Part shown: one piece after another, positions 9,801-22,972 of the stretch | Numbering within the stretch: position 1 is the first letter of the stretch | How the letters are laid out: every line of letters begins with the position of its first letter | Source: Allomyces macrogynus ATCC 38327 | Lineage: Eukaryota; Blastocladiomycota; Blastocladiomycetes; Blastocladiales; Blastocladiaceae | Reading direction: 5' to 3' | Assembly: GCA_000151295.1 (NCBI GenBank) | Contig: GG745363.1 | Coordinates: 490,440 to 550,310 of the forward strand | Length of the DNA stretch: 59,871 bases | The notes under the pieces: generated by a model | The model's database searches: none | What the model saw: the letters and a program-made list of their open reading frames with translations, nothing else | Told to the model about the DNA's origin: nothing | Position numbers and translations under genes: made by a program

Positions 9801-12800
9801 CACATAAACGACCTGGCCCGGGTGCACCGCGGTCGCGTCGCGGCGGAACGCGGCGGTCACGACCGCGTACCCGCAGTGCACTTGCGCGAGCCAGACGGAC
9901 ATGAAGTCCATGACCTGCGCCGAATTGCACGGCACCGTGCGCAATTGGCCGTCAACGAGGAACGTGATACTCGACGGGTCAGAGCTGTTCACAACGACCA
10001 GGTCGTCCCACCGGCTCGACCACGCGACGTCGATCCCGTTGCGGTTGAGCCGTTCCAAAACGAGTCCAAACGACGTGACGACCAGCCACCGCGCCGACGC
10101 GCGCGCGCCCGACTCGAGTGTGCTACCGACTGGGAACATGGTTGGGAACCGCATCGCCCACAAGCCCGTCGCTTGCGCGCGCTGGAAACACTCGTCGGCC
10201 GTCGGCAAGTCCGGGTACCGCGGCAAGAGCTGCATGTGGCACAGTGCCGCATCGGCGTTGAGCGTGACCGTGGGCGGCTGGTAGAGCCGCTGGATGCCGA
10301 TCGTGACTTTGCCCGTCTCGAAGAGCGTCTGGTAGAGCGAGAGCAGGTCCATGAAGAGGTCGTCGGGTGCGAGCCGCATTTCGATCCCGAGACCGCCAAG
10401 GCACAGCGTGTACTCGACCGGTGAGATGTCGGTCATTTGCCGCCATGTGAGCAGGGTCTGGGTCACGTCGCGCACGAGCAGCGTCGGGTGGCACTCGACG
10501 ACAATGTCCACTTGGTCGGGCCATTGGATGTTGAGGCGGAGCGGAACACGGTCCTGTGCGTTGCCCAAGTCCAATTTTCAGTTTCGACCGGATGTCGCGC
10601 TGGATGCTAGATAGAAATGAGCGAAAACGAACCCACGCGTACTGCGCCTCGACGTGCGTCACGCCGTACCGGCGCGGCCACTGCGCGAAAATGCCAAAGT
10701 TGCTCTGCAGCCATTGCGCGAGCCCCGCATCGCCCGTCTGCTGCATGCACATTTCGATGATCGACTCGTGGTAGCACGGCGACGGGGCGAGGGCGCATGA
10801 GAGCAGCGCAACCCACTTCCACCGGTCTGAATGGTTGGCGTACGTGTGCAGGCACGTCGAGTAAATGTCGTCGGCGGGTCCACGGCCTTGCCGGCTCGAC
10901 TGCTGCGAGAGAAGGTAATTGACGATCGTGTGCCGTTCGTGCAGGACCAGCGACGTCGTGAACGCCTGGTTCAACACTATGGCAAGGAACAAAGGTCAGT
11001 CGCGGCACTCGCAAACATACTTGCACGGCAAATCAAGCCCACACGAACCTGGATGCGGCGCCATAACCGGCAAACTCGACCGCGGCGCCGAAACCGAGAC
11101 CGGCGGGACCGGCACGCTCAAGTAGACCGGGTTCGGGTCACTCGCGAGCTGATCGACCTGATGCGGCTTGACGGCAAGCAATTGCTGCAAGTCGTTGGGG
11201 AACGCGCCGACGCGCGCGAGAATCTGCGCGTTTTCGTTGAGCTGCCGGTTCATGCGCTCGGCCACCTGTTGCTGCCGCTGCTGCTCGGACCGTTCGAGGT
11301 ACTCGAGCAGTTCGCGCTCGCGGCGCTGCTCCTCCTCGTCAAGCCCGTCGTCCTCGTTCCCGACATCCCACGACTTGGCCATGGGCAGCGGCGCGGCACC
11401 GTCGGCCGGCGACAGCGGGAGAGTGCTTCCCGTGGCGGTGGGCGCAGCAACGGCCAAGGCGCCCATTTGAGCAGCGACGCCAGCGACGTTGTCGGCGTGG
11501 ACGAGCGGGGTCACGCACTCAGCCGCGCGGTCGACGTTGAGTTCGTTGGTCTCGGTCAGAACTGGAATCGCGAACACCCACTTGGTGGTCGCAGCCGGGA
11601 CCAGAACGCCGTCCTGTGCGGCTGCAAGGGCCGCAGCAAGGTAGGCGTCGCCCGAAACGACGCGGCGCCAAAGGTTAGTGCGCGCTGTCGTCCCCCACGG
11701 CGATCCCGGCTCGTACTTGCGGTGGAAACACGCGTGCGCAAACGCAACGTCGGCACGGCGCGCAGCAAACATGATCGACCGGCCCTCAGGCCCGGGCGCT
11801 GTGATTGACTGGTTCATGTAGAGCAGCAGATACTGCACGAGGTGGTCGATGAGTTCGTGGACGACGGCCGAGCGCTCGGCCTCGGCGACCGGAACGGGTA
11901 GCCCGAGAACCGGCGCGATCAGGGCCATGGCGCCGTCCGGGTTCTGCAGAGCGAGCAGCGACGTGACAGCGGCGAGGGCGTCCGGGTTGGCAATTCCGAC
12001 GGCGTGACCGCCCTGCGTCTGGAACTGCAGGTTGCCCATGTGCAGGCACGCCGTGAGAATGGCCTGGATGTGCGGGATCAGGCCCGCGAGACCGAGGCCG
12101 TCGAGGGCTGCTTGTAGGGCGGCAAGCGTCGGCTGAGAGGGTGGAGCTTGGCGGTTGCGGAGCAACGTCCACGATTCGGGGCTGCCAAGAAGGTACAGGC
12201 CGTTGAAGCACGAGCCGGCGGAATCGAGCGCGGACAGATCCGGCGTGCACTGGAGGCGGAAGTGGTCGGCGTCGGCGACTTGAATTGATATGGCCTGTGT
12301 CAACAAGGGTGAGGACATGGGGAACGGTGATGAGAGACTCGAAGTGAACGTACACTAGGCTCATTGCCGACCCCGACGAGCAGGTCAAGGACCTGGAGCG
12401 CCGACCCGAGCCGGTGAACTGCGCTAGGGTTGAGCCACGCAAACGACTCGACCACAGCCGTGACGGTGCTCAGCGGCGTAGTACCTCTACAAGTGTAGGA
12501 AATCAGGTCGTTCGTATGACGAGGGAGATTCATCGGACAGCAAAACGTACACGAGCCCGACCGAGTTGGCGCCGTCCCGCGGCTCGCCCAGCCCGCACCC
12601 CGAGAGAAGCGCAGCAAGAGAAGGCTGGATACCTGCGTTCGCCAGCGTCATGATCACATGCGACGGCCCGTTCAGGGAAACCTACGTTCGAGGGCGCTGC
12701 GTGAACGAACATAGTCGTGCACGAGGAAACGCAAAGAAGCGCACCAAGTCCTGCCCGCGTGAGTGGTGCACCCACAAAGAATGTGCCCAACCAGCATCAT

Positions 12801-13093
12801 TTTGCTCATCTTGCGGCAAACTCGCAAGCGGATCGACGCCGCACATGCACGCCTGGCTCATGGCACGCAAACTGTCGAGCGGGAGCGCGAGACTCTGTGG
12901 AAACTCTGATCAGTCCCCGAGCTGGATATCATTCGAGTGGAACCAAGCTCGGGTAGAATACCATTTGCGTCGTCGTGACGACGGTGGCCGTCGCGCCGTC
13001 GATGGCGACAACGTTGGCGCCGACGGATCGCGTTGACGCGGGATCCGGGCGGCACCACACCCAAGCGCCGGGGGTAATCGGCGCGAACGACAT
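6841..13093 (-). CDS. MyTH4-FERM myosin with a reduced, probably ATPase-dead motor
   Basis: Start ATG at 13093 gives an SH3-like N-terminus (MSFAPITPGAWVWCRP). Exons that fit in phase: 13093-12962, from 12894 (end unclear), 12632-12551, 12486-12354, 12294 to about 11.0 kb, about 10.98 kb-10633, 10553-9108, 9036-8801, 8724-7539 and 7458-6841; most introns are 53-80 nt. Motor-like traces: VVESFAWLNPSAVHRLG (where myosins have ILEAFGNAKT..NSSRFGK) and LTACLHMGNLQF (LHLGN helix). The P-loop position reads GLVGTTPLST with no GKT/S, and no LDIxGFE or later motor half follows; instead a charged coiled coil (11.2-11.35 kb) leads to the tail. Tail order: MyTH4-1 (10.98-10.63 kb), FERM-1 (from VPLRLNIQWPDQ), Ala/Pro linker, MyTH4-2 (LVDEAYCQIIKQLTGHPRPEG), FERM-2, then a Pro/Met/Tyr-rich C-terminus. 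Boundaries at 12.55-12.86 kb and near 11.0 kb could not be phased, so an indel or a non-standard exon remains possible there. Related by architecture to MF myosins (classes VII, XV, XXII); class not assigned. Confidence 0.7.
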
Positions 13094-13457
13094 GGTGCGC
13101 GCGTTGATTTGCGGTTCGGCAGGTCAAAGTCGTGGAGCAGCAAGCGCGTCGAGATCCAATTCGGGGAGAACAGGTGGGGGCCGGCCCAGACGATGTTGAA
13201 AGACGAGCACACGCTCGTCGACGCTCGTGAGACTGGCGGCAAACGCGGGTCCAATTGGAATGATGGCGTCTGCGGCAAGTTGAAAGTGCGCTGGAGGGCG
13301 ATCAGTTGCAACGTGCCGAAAAGAAGAATTTTGCTCAACAGGTCTAGTTGCAAGGTGATGTGCAGTCGTAATGAAACGCGCTCACGTGTTGCAATGTCCC
13401 GTCGGTTTGCTTTCTCCGTGTCAACCATGCTTTTGGTCATGCAAGCAATTCAACACG

Positions 13458-13775
13458 ATGCCCGACAACGAAACCAACCTGCTCCCTTCGCGACCATGTT
13501 CGCTAGATGAGCTTCCATCACCTGCGCTGTACCGCATTGCCGAGTTTCTCGCACCACCCAACGCTCGCCTGGATGTTTGCTCGCCTGCCCAAGTCGCGAC
13601 CCACTTTTTTGATCGATCTGCAATGGCCCATCACCAGGGAGTACTTCATCAAGCAGCTGCGACATGTCCTGTGTCTTGTGCTTGCTGCGCCTACACTCTT
13701 TGCGCGCTGTGCCTGCACCGCGACCCAATCTGCACACCTTCTGTCAGAGCCGCACTGCTATGGTGCAGGCCATGA
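13458..13775 (+). pseudogene. F-box-like fragment
   Basis: The ATG at 13458 opens a 105-residue frame with DELPSPALYRIAEFLAPP, a good match to the start of an F-box (LPxxxLxRIxxFL). The sequence then becomes Cys-rich and ends at 13775 without LRR-like continuation. It resembles the N-terminal part of the F-box/LRR family seen at 3.4 kb and 37.8 kb. Probably a truncated relic, or a first exon whose partners I cannot find. Confidence 0.35.
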
Positions 13776-13931
13776 TGAACCTTCTGGATTGGTTTTTTAC
13801 ACACCACCCCTCACTCACTCCACCGCTGATATTTTTACTGCCCGCAATAAATAATAGTCATTGTGCGCTACTTCCAGGATAAATCCCCAGTTTCCTAGCC
13901 CACTGGGGGCCGAGATGTGCAAACCCAAGAA

Positions 13932-14078
13932 TGTCATTCGCTCCCGCAGCCAAGGGCTCTTGCGCCATGTTCACCTGGAGCGACGACTACGAGGGCCTTC
14001 GTCGCGGTTCGGTCGCTTTGTTCGCTGCAGTCCATTCCGCGATGGGCCTGACCCTTTGCGACGCCCACGACAACTAGG
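13932..14078 (+). other. Small ORF of 48 codons, unknown
   Basis: The ATG at 13932 opens a short frame (MSFAPAAKGSCAMFTWSDDY...) ending in TAG 14076-14078. Its first five residues match those of the myosin gene product (MSFAP), which may be coincidence. No family was recognised; it could be a remnant or noise. Confidence 0.15.
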
Positions 14079-14879
14079 AGTCACCATGGCCGGGTTCACT
14101 CTTTTCTACTTTGGGTGGTTTGGCATGCTTCATCCTGTGCGTTTATGGTCGGCCCTTTCGATTCATTTGCGCAGCGAGCAATTTGCTGACGACGCCGTGG
14201 TCCGTGACCGTTCGACAATCTAGGCCACGCGGCCCGATATCATTTGGGCCGCGGGTGAAGTCAAGGCTCGGTTCCAGAGCGCCGTGCACCTGGACCCGCG
14301 CCCGAGCAGTCTTTCAAGGAGGACGACGAGTACCGAGTCGGGATCGTGTGAGAATCGAGTTCGCAGAGCAAGCAGGGCGGTTCGTCGTGCCGTCGACGCG
14401 GATTGCGCCAGCGCAAGCGTCCCGCAATGCAGAGAGAAACCGAATATATTTTGTGCTCCTGATGCCTTCTGATGCCCTCTTTGCCTCACCACGTTCACAG
14501 TTCGGTTGTTTGTCGGCCCCGAGCATCATAGTGTCCCATAGTGCCCTGATGTGATGATGAGGGAGCCCTGAAGTCTATGGATCATGTGAGGGTCGGCAGG
14601 TCATGCCCGCGCCGCAGAAATCGGGCGGTGATGCTGGCACTGGAGCCTAATTGATCTCCAACCAACCGGATTCAATTTGCCGACCCAATAAGCGCAACGT
14701 CTCCTTCGCTCGCCGCCCTCGTAATTGCCGTCACGCCTTACGTTGGCTCTGTTGCCTTCACGGCACGACCCAGTCTGAGGCAAAGGAGAGAGCAGAGACA
14801 AAACAGCAACGTGTCAAATTCAATCACCACTCCGTTCCATGACCTGCATCTCGACAAATCGTCTTCGGCAAGACCCGCC
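14079..14879. other. Intergenic, no gene seen
   Basis: About 800 nt before the 3' end of the GT10 gene. Frames here are short and show no family features. Confidence 0.4.
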
Positions 14880-17114
14880 CTACCTCGTCTTACCATGCTC
14901 CGAGCTCGCATCCGCATCTTGCATCGCGCGCAGCGGCACACTCTCCGCTTTCGCCAACAACGCCGGATCCACGACACTCTGCCGGCGCAGCGGCATCCGG
15001 TCCACCAGCCCCCGCTTCGGCCGGTCCCGAACCACCCCCACAAACACGGACCCCGCAGCGACCGCGACCACCGCGAGTACCCAATCCAACACCGTCCACG
15101 GGCGTGCCGGCGCATCCACCCCATCCAGCGGATCCGGGCGCAAGTCCATGACGGGCGCGAGCGGGAAGAGAGCTGCTGCCGCGGCCGATCCTTCACGATC
15201 ACGCACTTCCGCAGCTGCCACGGCCCCGTCCAAGTCCGCGAGCCGCGATGCGCGATGCGCGCGACGGCGAATTGGTTTTGGCCACGTGGGTTTCGACACG
15301 TTCGTGCTGAGCACGCGCAGGTAGTCGTCAGGCACGACGTTGCGGTACGCGGACGGATCGAACGGCGTCGGCGCCCATTTCGCGAGCTGGCACGAGTAGT
15401 CGGGCGCGACGTATGCGGCGCGGGTGCGTGGTGGAGTCGGGACAAATGACCGCGGCAGCGGTAAGGTCCGGGCGCCGCGCACGATCCGCTTCCCCAGCGC
15501 GTCGCGCTCGAATGCTTTCGCGGCGACAAGCGGCTTACCGTCAAGTTTCGCCGTTTCCACGGTCAATGCGTCCACGAGCTGCATGAGCTGCGCCTCCTTG
15601 GCGTCCATGGACGCCTCGTAGACTGCGCGCCGCTCGCGCTCGTGCTGGAGCACCTGTTCGGCCTCGATCGCGTGCTTGCACACCCCACACCAGCCGCCGC
15701 GCCGGCCGGCCGCGTACCGCGGCGACGTCCACCGGTCGCGCCACCCCTGCACCCAGTGGCGGCGGTCTTGCCGGTACTGGAGCCGGTGCGAGTAGGCGGC
15801 CTGATTCTCGGCAAGGTGCTGCAGTTCCTTGGCCATGTCGGCGAGCGTCGGGTAAGTGTCGACCTGGATGGCCGCGTCTGGGTGCGGCAGGAACGCAGAA
15901 TAGGATTTCGGGCCGTCGACGATCGGGATCGACCCGGCCTGGATCGCGCGCAGGAAGGTGCGCGAAATGTAGTCGTGGCAATTGGACGTTTCGAGGACCA
16001 GGACAAACTTGTACTTTTGCATGGCCTTGACGAGGTCAGTGTCTGTGCGAAGTGAAAAGAATGGATCAGCTTCTCGCATCGCGAACGATCGATCAGCGTA
16101 AGCCAAACAGACGCACCGGACGGCAACTGCTCGCCGTTCGTCGGGCACCCGCCCAAGCTATCGACCGTCAATCCCAACCGCTGCAACTGCTGGACGAGCT
16201 CGGACCGTCGGTTATCCGTCTTGCACACGGTCGACACCCACAGGATTGGTGCACGGCTCGTGTCGGCAAATCGCTGCTCGACGAGGTACCAGTTGAACGG
16301 CGTTTCCACGGCCTGGACCAGGTCCTGGCCAAACGGCGGGATCGGGAAGTCGCTGTCGAGCCGGTAGGACATGGTGTAGTCGAAGAGCCGCGTGGTTTCA
16401 GGGCGCAGCACGTGGTATGGCGGCGGGTGCTAAGGTAGAAGAGGGGGCACGTTAGTTCACGAGTTCGAAAGAAGAACGGGACGGGGGAAACGTGCTGCAC
16501 ACCTCGACGGGCGAGACTTCTGAGTAGAGCACCCACGGCTGGTGTAGCATTCGCCTTGGCAAATCCTTGGTGTCGACATCTGTTCGAGATCGGTGAGAGC
16601 TCCGCGGCAAAGAGGAAGACGACGAGGTCGCGCCAAATTCAACGTACCTGTCGAACTGAACAGCACAACCGACGAATGGTTCTTGAGTCTCCCTGCGCGT
16701 TGCGAACAGTGGTCAGCCGAGCACCCGACCACGAGCATGACCCAAAATGTTGACCTGCGTACTTTGATGCGTCACGACGCACATCTTGGCCCCCAAGTCG
16801 GGGCAGAAGTCAACCTTGAACCCTTCCCATCCAGGCTTCCCTGCGACTGCACGCAATCACGAAGTCAGCGCAACTTGTCTGACAACGTCCAGGCTGCACG
16901 GAGCGCACGAACCGGGTGTCCACGCCAAAATCCGTGCCGCTGCCGCCTTGTAGAATTGTGGATGCTTGCTTAGCGCACTGCTGGCCGAATCCAGACCGTC
17001 CTCGGCGAGATCGAGGTCGGAATAGTCGCTGCCGGACCCGCTCAAGTAGCGAATCAGGAAGACCACGGCGAGTAGGGTCAGGCAGCCGCCAGCAACGCGC
17101 GAAACGGCTCCCAT
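14880..17114 (-). CDS. GT10 alpha-1,3-fucosyltransferase-like protein, type II membrane
   Basis: Transfers fucose from GDP-fucose to glycans in the Golgi (family knowledge). Six exons fit: 17114-16913, 16846-16764, 16692-16648, 16579-16503, 16429-16117 and 16042-14880, with introns of 66-74 nt. Residues ~8-23 are a signal anchor (CLTLLAVVFLIRYL). Then KILxWTP-like ILAWTP, HSSVVLFSSTDVDTKDLPRR, QPWVLYSEVSP, TMSYRLDSDFPIP, LGGC and KYKFVLVLETSNCHDYISRT..SIPIVDGPKSY, the GT10 acceptor/GDP-Fuc motif (usual form kYkFyLafENS..DYvTEK). An extra C-terminal region of ~250 residues includes a CxxC, a coiled-coil-like stretch and a hydrophobic segment (WTVLDWVLAVVAVAAGS). Exon 2 changes frame at the four-C run 16791-16794; adding one base makes the whole CDS divisible by three (627 residues), so a missing base in the assembly is likely. 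Confidence 0.75.
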
Positions 17115-17593
17115 GGTTGTGGTTGGTGGTCGAATTTGGGTCCTGGTGATCAGCGTGGCGACAGGTTGGAAATTCGAGCGTCAGCAACCGTTGGCGAGAA
17201 GCAGCTTAATCTATTGCGCTGCTTGCTATTGCAATTGCAGCTGGTCCAAGGCGTGAAGATCGGTGGTAGTGGCCAGCAGGATAAAGTGATCAAAACGGTC
17301 AGTTCTAGTCAGGTTGGCGCCGGCTGGTCAAGAGGCGCCACCAAGCTGGCGTCGTGCCGGTGGCGAAAGAAAAGGGACCAGCTCGTTAATTAACGCAGAA
17401 ATACGCTCATTTTTGGCGAGAAAATTAACGACACGGGACCGCGTCCAGCTCGTCGACCCGAGGCAAAGTACACTGTCCTCAGCGACTGGGCCGCCCCTCC
17501 CGGCCGCTCTTCTCCCGCCTCTATTCTCCTCCTTTTCCTCGCTCCTTTGCTTCCAAACGACGACCAACTATCTCCACCGTTTTGTAACGACCC
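17115..17593. promoter_or_regulatory. Divergent intergenic region between GT10 and the next plus-strand gene
   Basis: About 480 nt separating two divergent start codons (17114 minus, 17594 plus). No distinct motif was recognised. It presumably carries both promoters. Confidence 0.35.
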
Positions 17594-18199
17594 ATGACGA
17601 ACCTTCCGGCCCGCCCTGCCATCAAAGCGGCTACCGCAACCGCTGCCTTGCGCGCCGCACTCGCTATCAAAGTCCCGCCGCCGCCGCCGTCGCCGCCCAC
17701 CCACCCGTGGTGGACGCAGGCCACTGCATCCGCGCCCAACCCGACCCAGCTTTTGCCGGCGCCAGCGGGTGGTGGCCGCCGCGCAGTGACCGTCGCGACA
17801 CCGAACGTTGTGGTGCGCTAAACTGCACTCGCTCTCGTTCTCGCGGCCCCTTGGCAGCTGACGAGTATACCCGCGTAGACCCCACGTGCGACCGCCGCAC
17901 GCGTCTCCGCCGCCCAGCGCTCACTCGCCGCATGGAACACGGCGCACGCGCGCGCCGCTCAACGCCGTGCGCTCGCTTCCCGTACCGCTCCTCCCACCTG
18001 GCCGACCACCACCACGTGGGCGCGTCCTGTCTCGCCCACGGTCCCGCCGCGCCGCCCGCTAACCGTGGTCACGGCATGGAATCCGTGGTCGTGGCTGCCA
18101 GCACCAACGTCGCCGGGCACGTCGTACGTGTACCATTGCGAGTTGTGTGTGGATGGCGCGCGGTGCGAGTTTGATGAGATGGAGCGCACGTGGCGGTAG
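17594..18199 (+). CDS. Small basic protein of unknown function with C-terminal CxxC
   Basis: Two exons fit in phase 0: 17594-17806 and 17879-18199 around a 72-nt intron (GTTGTG..GTAG), giving 177 residues. The N-terminus is Ala/Arg-rich without acids (MTNLPARPAIKAATATAALR), possibly a mitochondrial presequence, followed by a Pro run. The conserved-looking C-terminus is TSYVYHCELCVDGARCEF with three cysteines and ends in TAG. I do not recognise the family. It could be a mitochondrial accessory protein; that is a guess from composition. Confidence 0.5.
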
Positions 18200-18350
18200 A
18201 TGAGAAGAAGAAGGGGTGGGGGGGCTCGTAGTGAGCCTGGTGCGAGGAGGCAGGGTGATATCTGGGTGTAAGTGTGGAGCGCCAACAGTGAGAGAGCGGT
18301 GGGTCGGCGCGTCGAATTTTGGCAAGCAGTTGTTCGAGCAGAATTAAATG

Positions 18351-19183
18351 CATGTTGGGACACGAGTCGGACGGACAAGACTAGATCACAGCAGCGGCTC
18401 GAGGACCGTGTCCCAAAACCGATTCGACAATACTCGATGTGAACGACTTGAAACAGCACGCCCGACTGCCTACGACACCGCTTGCGCAACTGCTCCACGG
18501 CCATCGGCGAAATCGTCTCAGCGACATGTACATGCAGCGGTCCCTGCGCCGACCGCAGCACACACACCCCATCATCGCTTCGGCAAACACGCCCCCCAAC
18601 TGCGCGCACTTGGGGACCACGAGCTTGCGCAACGTCCTTGGCAACAGCGCGACCCACCGCGCCGAATGCACGCCCTCGAGCAAGACATTCTCGCGCAAGT
18701 TGAGTCACACGAGCCGCGGCGGCCACTGGACGGGCATCGTCGTGAAGTAATTGCTGGCAAGGTACAAGTCGCGCAGGTGAGCGGGCCACTTGTCGGAAAA
18801 TTGCACAAGGTCTGCATCGTTCAAAATGGCACGATCGCAAGTGCAGGGTCGTGAGTTGCGGCGGCAAGTGCCGCGCGAGGATGGCGAGTGCGAGCGTCAC
18901 CGAGAGTTGAAGTACGACAGGTCGAGGACCTTGAGTGGTACTCGAGTCCCATCGGGTGCTGGTGACACTGGTTCATGGGCTGCCGCACGGTCAAGTACTG
19001 CAGTGTCGGTGCAAACGGCAAGTTCTGGAACATGGGCAGCGTGTCCAGCTCGAGAAAAAGCGCTGATGCATGCAAACACGAAATCCAATGATACTGGGCA
19101 ATACACGAGTAGCAAGAAGGAGCAAGATTTGGTTCAGCAAATCTTTGGTCGATAGATGTCGAGGCGTGCACGGCACACCACAA
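18351..19183 (-). pseudogene. Disrupted LRR gene of the local F-box/LRR family
   Basis: Reading the minus strand from 19183: MFQNLPFAPTLQYLTVRQP, then in another frame VPLKVLDLSYFNS, then again shifted ILARHLPPQLTTLHLRSCHF, then shifted DADLVQFSDKWPAHLRDLYL and TTMPVQWPPRLV, a TGA, LNLRENVLLEG and LPRTLRKLVVPKC. The pieces are collinear LRRs, so this is one gene broken by at least three frame changes and one stop. The TGA lies where RLVRLNL would be expected (CGA to TGA). The element DLVQFSDKWP recurs in the fragments at 25.4 kb and 37.0 kb. Confidence 0.65.
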
Positions 19184-19719
19184 GGCACTGTCACAGCTTC
19201 AAATGCATGCACAGGACAACGCTTACCACCCACTCCAGATCTTTCGTCTTTCATCACCCTTCGGCGCGGCGCGCAAAACAAGAGAGTCAGAATGATGAAC
19301 AATACATCGGACCGTTCGAGAAGTGGCAACCATGGGAGCCAGAGGCTGAATCATGACGTTGACGGGGCATGAACCAACAAGCATTATGTCAAGCACGAAG
19401 GTCTCGTGTCTGACCTAGATGCCTGACGTGCGATCGCTCTCACTCATTTGCGTCAAAATGGATAGCTGGGATCCAAATGCTTTGCTCCAGGCCAGCAAGT
19501 CTCCATCAACAGTGGTAATGCGTCCGCGACTTAAGTCCGAAGAGAGAAAGCAAGTCGGAGGTGACAGTCCGAGCTGCATGCATCGTAGAATCAGAAAGTA
19601 TTCATTCGCATTCTGTTCAACAGCGCAAAACCGATGCTCCTCCATCCCCTCCATCTCCTCTCCTCACGCTGCGAGTCCAAACGCGGCCTTAATCCCTACA
19701 CACGACCCCGACCCACCCG
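19184..19719. other. Intergenic, no gene seen
   Basis: About 535 nt between the LRR relic and the 3' end of the DnaJ gene. A 155-codon plus frame (19419-19886) overlaps the DnaJ 3' exon and looks like its shadow. Confidence 0.4.
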
Positions 19720-21271
19720 TTAGTCATTCCGCTCACTCGTCCAATCGGAAGCAATCGATCCCGTACTCTGCTGCTCGGCCTCGGACAAGCGCGCCGGGAA
19801 CACGACCTGGTACTCGACAAACATTTTCCCAAACGCCGACGGCGTTTCGCGAATCGGCATCCCTTCCCCTTCGAGCACCTGAATGAACCCGGGCTGCGTG
19901 ACGTCCGTGCGCTTGAGTTTCACGACGTGGCCGTCCATGTGCTTGATCGTGCGCTCGAACCCGAGCAACGCCTACCGTACCCATTGCGTCAGTATCCGTC
20001 CCGTCCCCAACCGCGTCACGATTCCCCGGAAACCGAAACACGCACATCCACCAACCCAATCGTCGCCTTCATCCGCAAATTCACCCCGTCCCGCTCAAAC
20101 ACCGCATGCGGCGCCTGCTCCAACACAAACACCACATTGCCCGCGGCATACTCGGGCGACGCGTCGCCCTCGCGATCAAACACGATCTTGTGCCCGGCCG
20201 CCATCCCGCGTTCCACGACCACCGTCAGTTCCGAATTGGCGCGGCCCACTTTCGATCCGCCGCAGACGGGACAGGCGTTCTTGATCACTTGGCCCTTTCC
20301 ACCGCATTGGTCGCACACGTGCTGGATGGTCGTGAACATGCCCGGAGCGAGCATTTGGCGCGTCAGTTTTACGCCGCGGCCGGCACAGGAACTACATTGG
20401 CCAATGTCGCCGGAAGACCGCGCGCCGGAGCCGCGGCAGTGCGGGCAGATGGTTTGCTTGGAAATGTCGACCTGCGGAAATTCGGGAGCTGGGGGTGAGC
20501 GAAGTGCCGCGTCGCGAGCGGGGCGGTGGAGAGCGTACGTCGATTTGCGTGCCGAGGTAGAGCTCATCGAGCGTGACCGTCAGCGGCACGACCATGTCCG
20601 GGCCGCGCTTTTCGCCGGGACTCGCGTGCTGGAAGTGGAAGAACCTACGTCACGACGTGCGCGCGTTCATCAGAATCCCACGCGCACGCGGCTCGGGTGC
20701 GCAGCAAACGTACTGGTTGAACATATCGAACGGATCATGGTGCCCGCCGCCGCCATGATGGCCCGGCCCACCGTTCTTGACACCTTCCTCGCCGTAATTG
20801 TCGTAGAGACGGCGTTTCTCGTCGTCCGACAGGATCGAGTAGGCTGCGTACGGAGTCCGCGATGGTCGTCAGCGCATGAGCCAGCGGGACGAGTCGATCG
20901 CGCGGTACGGTTGGGCGTGCCGTCAGAAATCTTGATAAACTTGTCCTCGGCCTCGGCCTTGTTGTCCGGGTTCTTGTCGGGATGGTATCTACGCGCACCA
21001 TACGCGATATCGATCAGCGCCCGGCGTCGTGCAAAGCCCGAAAATCTCGAACTGGTGCGTACTTGATGGCAAGTTTCTTATACGCCGATTTGATCTGCCG
21101 CTTGGTCGCGCTGCGGTCCACGCCCAAAATCTTGTAATAGTCTTCGCCGGCCTCGACGCGCGCGACGAGCTGTAGCAGGAGAAGGGCCAGTACGGCTACG
21201 AGGAGTGCGAGAGTGCGCCATGACCGTTGGCGCGGCGCGCGCGGTCGTGCTGGTGATCGTGCGTGGGTCAT
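19720..21271 (-). CDS. SCJ1: ER-lumenal type I DnaJ co-chaperone (Scj1/ERdj3-like)
   Basis: Stimulates the lumenal Hsp70 BiP in folding and degradation (family knowledge). Six exons fit exactly: 21271-21063, 20988-20921, 20843-20714, 20644-20539, 20471-20046 and 19971-19720, giving 396 residues. A signal sequence ([21 protein letters not shown]) precedes the J domain [19 protein letters not shown] with HPD at residues 72-74. A short Gly/His region follows, then the zinc-binding domain with four CxxCxGxG units ([32 protein letters not shown]) and the C-terminal beta domain. The C-terminus is SERND, not a classical HDEL-type signal. Intron 2 (20920-20844) uses a GC donor (GCACGC..GCAG) with normal length and phase. 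The upstream in-frame TTG region was rejected as start. Confidence 0.93.
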
Positions 21272-22972
<1,701 letters not shown>

